Positions 62,093 through 64,000 of a DNA stretch of 64,000 bases are shown piece after piece. This DNA comes from DASRQZ01 sp964571275. GTDB lineage: Bacteria; Myxococcota_A; Polyangia; Fen-1088. Location of the stretch: positions 1 to 64,000 of the forward strand of contig CAZNCQ010000002.1 of assembly GCA_964571275.1 (NCBI GenBank), read 5' to 3'. The first letter of the stretch is position 1. Every line of letters starts with the position of its first letter. The notes below the pieces were generated by a model. The model made no database searches. It was not told where the DNA came from and saw nothing but the letters and a program-made list of their open reading frames with translations. The translations under genes and the position numbers were made by a program.

Positions 62093-63624
62093 TGAATTCA
62101 CCGGAAGAAGCCCGCCCTCGCGCCGCGATCGTCGCGGTCCAGCTACCCGACGCCGACGACCGTGCGTTCGCGTCGTCGATCACCGAGCTCGAGCGACTGG
62201 CGCGCACGCTGGGGCTGGAGGTCGTGGCGAAGGTGACGCAGCGGCGCCGGGCGCTGCATGCGGCTGCGGTGGTCGGCAGCGGCAAGCTGAGCGAGCTGCA
62301 GAAGTTGACGGGGGGAGGGGCCGAGGCGGCGGAAGGCGACGAGGACGAAGACGAGGACGAGGACGAGGACGAAGACGAGGACGAAGACGAGGACGAAGAC
62401 AAGGACAAAGACGAAGACGAAGACGAAGACGAAGACGAGGACGAGGACGAAGACGAGGACGAAGACGAAGACGAGGACGAAGACGAGGACGAAGACGGCG
62501 AGGAGAAAATCGAGGCGGCGGCGAACCGAGCGGCGGTCACGGTCGTCCTGGTCGATCATGACATCAGCCCGTCGCAGGCCCGCAATCTGGAGAAGGCGAC
62601 CGGCGCCACGGTCCTCGATCGCACCGCGGTGATTCTCGAGATCTTCCAGCGCCACGCGCGTTCGCGCGCCGCGAAGGCGCAGGTCGAGATCGTGCGCCTG
62701 CAATACCTGGCGCCGCGCCTGCGCGAGTCGGGCAAGGGACGCGACCGCCAGCGCGGCGGCATCGGCGGCAAGGGCGCGGGCGAATCCAATCTGGAGCTCG
62801 ATCGGCGCAAGATGCGCGACCGGATCGCCGAGCTGACGCGCGAGCTGGCCGCGCTGTCCGAGGAGCAGCGTACGCAACGCGCGCGCCGGCGCGACATGAA
62901 CCGGGTCGCGCTGGTCGGCTATACCAACGCCGGCAAGTCGACGCTCATGCGCGCGCTGACCGGCAGCGAGGTCTACGTCGCCGACAAGCTGTTCGCGACG
63001 CTGGACACGACGGTGCGCGCGCTCCAGCCGCCGTCGCATCCGCGCGTGCTGGTCTCCGACACGGTCGGCTTCATCGACAAGCTGCCCCACGGGTTGGTGG
63101 CATCGTTCAAGAGTACGCTCGACGAGGCGCTGGAGGCGAGCCTGCTCGCCCAGCTGGTCGACGCATCCGACCCGGCCTTCGAGCGGCAGCTGCAAGTGAC
63201 CTCCGAGGTGCTCGCCGAGATCGGCGCCGCCGGTGTGCCGCGCGTGATCGTGTTCAACAAGATCGATCGCGTCGGCGACGCCGCGGCGCAAGCCGCAGCG
63301 GCCGCTGACCTGCGCGCGCGCTGGCCCGACGCCGTGGTGATCTCGGCGCGCGAGCCCGCCGACGTCGCTCGGCTTCGCGCGCACATCCTGGCGTTCTTCG
63401 CCCGCGATCTCGTCGAGGCGGAGCTGCGCGTTCCCTACGGCCGCCAGAAGCTACGTGGCGAGATCTTCGACGGCTGCGAGGTGCTCGGCGAGCGTTACGA
63501 GGACGACGCCGTGGTGTTTCGGCTGCGTGCCGACCCGACGTTGCTCGCCCACCTGCGCGAGGCCGCCGCCGCGACCGACGACGGTGACGCCACCGCCGCC
63601 GACGCAGGCGTTTCCAGCCGGTAA
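62092..63624 (+). CDS. hflX: GTPase HflX with inserted Asp/Glu repeat
   Basis: The 510-residue ribosome-associated GTPase starts with an ATG overlapping the lyase stop. The N-terminal domain spans residues 10-200. At residues 83-135 it is broken by about 53 residues that are almost only Asp and Glu with two Lys, encoded by a GACGAR-type repeat. The region then resumes with AAVTVVLVDHDISPSQARNLEKATGATVLDRT. The G domain has P-loop GYTNAGKST (about 276-284), G3 DTVGFIDKLPH, and NKID. The family splits stalled 70S ribosomes and helps in heat recovery. The acidic insert is not part of normal HflX. Confidence 0.95.
   Translation: MNSPEEARPRAAIVAVQLPDADDRAFASSITELERLARTLGLEVVAKVTQRRRALHAAAVVGSGKLSELQKLTGGGAEAAEGDEDEDEDEDEDEDEDEDEDEDKDKDEDEDEDEDEDEDEDEDEDEDEDEDEDEDGEEKIEAAANRAAVTVVLVDHDISPSQARNLEKATGATVLDRTAVILEIFQRHARSRAAKAQVEIVRLQYLAPRLRESGKGRDRQRGGIGGKGAGESNLELDRRKMRDRIAELTRELAALSEEQRTQRARRRDMNRVALVGYTNAGKSTLMRALTGSEVYVADKLFATLDTTVRALQPPSHPRVLVSDTVGFIDKLPHGLVASFKSTLDEALEASLLAQLVDASDPAFERQLQVTSEVLAEIGAAGVPRVIVFNKIDRVGDAAAQAAAAADLRARWPDAVVISAREPADVARLRAHILAFFARDLVEAELRVPYGRQKLRGEIFDGCEVLGERYEDDAVVFRLRADPTLLAHLREAAAATDDGDATAADAGVSSR
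62338..62496 (+). repeat. Hexameric GACGAR repeat coding for Asp/Glu
   Basis: About 26 consecutive six-base units (GACGAG or GACGAA) with two AAG/AAA codons encode alternating Asp and Glu in the HflX N-terminal domain. Synonymous GAG/GAA swaps are scattered, so it is not a fresh pure microsatellite. Length change in steps of six would keep the frame. Confidence 0.95.
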
Positions 63625-63765
63625 CCGACTCCTGGGTCGGCCTACAGAGTTTTGTTTCCAGGAAGCAAACATGTGGGGACCGTCATTGACTCACGGTCAT
63701 CCGGCAGTATCATGCGCGCACGCTGAGGCCCGTCTGCGCGTATATGCAAAGGAAGGAAGCGATCC

Positions 63766-64000
63766 ATGACAACCCGGACCGTGATGGTTCCCGCATCGGT
63801 GGTGCTGACGACGCTGGTCGTCGCCCTCGGTGTGCCCAGCACGGTCGTCGCGCGCGGACGCTGGCAAGACGTGATCGCGCCGCGCGGCGGGCACGCGACC
63901 GCGCCCAGCATCAGCACTGAGAGCAAGCCGATCACCGAGCGGCCGCGCGCAGCGGCACCGGAAGCCGACAGCGAGCCGCCGGTGCGCGCGCATTCGCCGC
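63766..64000 (+). CDS. Secreted protein, cut by the window edge
   Basis: The ATG at 63766, with AGGAAG at good spacing, opens a frame that runs to the window end. The start MTTRTVMVPASVVLTTLVVA looks like a signal peptide, followed by VPSTVVARGRW. Then comes a Pro/Glu/Ser-rich segment (ISTESKPITERPRAAAPEAD). The known 78 residues are not enough to name a family. Its promoter region after hflX contains an inverted repeat near 63652-63670. Confidence 0.7.
   Translation, partial: MTTRTVMVPASVVLTTLVVALGVPSTVVARGRWQDVIAPRGGHATAPSISTESKPITERPRAAAPEADSEPPVRAHSP

Noticed and set aside
63625..63640. Terminator after hflX
   Set aside because: The stem is only five base pairs and the T-rich stretch is about ten bases away.

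Overview
This is a GC-rich window from a member of the Myxococcota, most likely a scaffold of a draft or metagenome assembly because a run of exactly 100 N sits inside a gene. Clade markers are a DUF4215-type cysteine repeat, several Cys-rich lipoproteins, Gly/Ala-rich linkers after lipoboxes, a C-terminus resembling the MYXO-CTERM sorting signal, a protein kinase/TPR pair, and an RNA polymerase sigma factor resembling the Myxococcales-specific sigma-70 subfamily. No rRNA, tRNA, CRISPR array, transposase or phage gene was seen. Coding is dense, with many 1-4 bp ATGA/TGATG overlaps.

Layout. 1-7.1 kb: envelope proteins (HEAT-repeat lipoprotein, outer-membrane beta-barrels, a DUF2092 protein, a porin O/P-like protein). 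7.1-11.1 kb: a cytoplasmic sulfatase whose stop overlaps the start of a ThrE-type exporter, divergent from a formylglycine-generating enzyme. 11.2-14.2 kb: a glycogen-debranching-type glycosidase translationally overlapped with a small SCP2-like protein and a membrane protein. 14.3-15.7 kb: a class I flavin disulfide oxidoreductase with an internal tandem repeat. 15.8-21.0 kb: Ser/Thr kinase, TPR protein and a 995-residue Cys-rich lipoprotein in one operon. 21.1-26.8 kb: sigma factor, divergent lipoprotein with two matching palindromes between them, a 7TM histidine kinase and a hybrid receiver/histidine kinase. 27.0-28.0 kb: a decayed serine hydrolase. 28.1-33.9 kb: a late cobalamin operon (cbiA, cbiB, cobD, cobQ) ending in a VOC protein. 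34.0-38.1 kb: a secreted esterase, an oxalate/formate-type MFS transporter with its 54-residue small subunit, and a TPR/PEGA protein. 38.3-46.1 kb: a Cys-repeat lipoprotein, a Cys-rich lipoprotein with a CBM3 domain, and a GH3 lipoprotein. 46.1-50.1 kb: an N-formylglutamate amidohydrolase-like protein and a tight four-gene operon of unknown envelope proteins. 50.3-54.9 kb: a Cys lipoprotein built on a 35-residue repeat, a TolB-like lipoprotein with one c-heme motif, and a MYXO-CTERM-like gene broken by the N gap. 55.0-59.8 kb: a VanY-type peptidase, a GST, a flavin monooxygenase and a LuxR regulator. 60.0-63.6 kb: an overlapping trio of coiled-coil protein, PL5 alginate-lyase-like lipoprotein and an HflX GTPase carrying a roughly 53-residue Asp/Glu repeat. 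The last 235 bases hold the start of a secreted protein.

The gene set fits a predatory or saprophytic soil myxobacterium with heavy investment in surface lipoproteins, polysaccharide breakdown and signalling. All assignments come from reading motifs and gene order; no database search was run.
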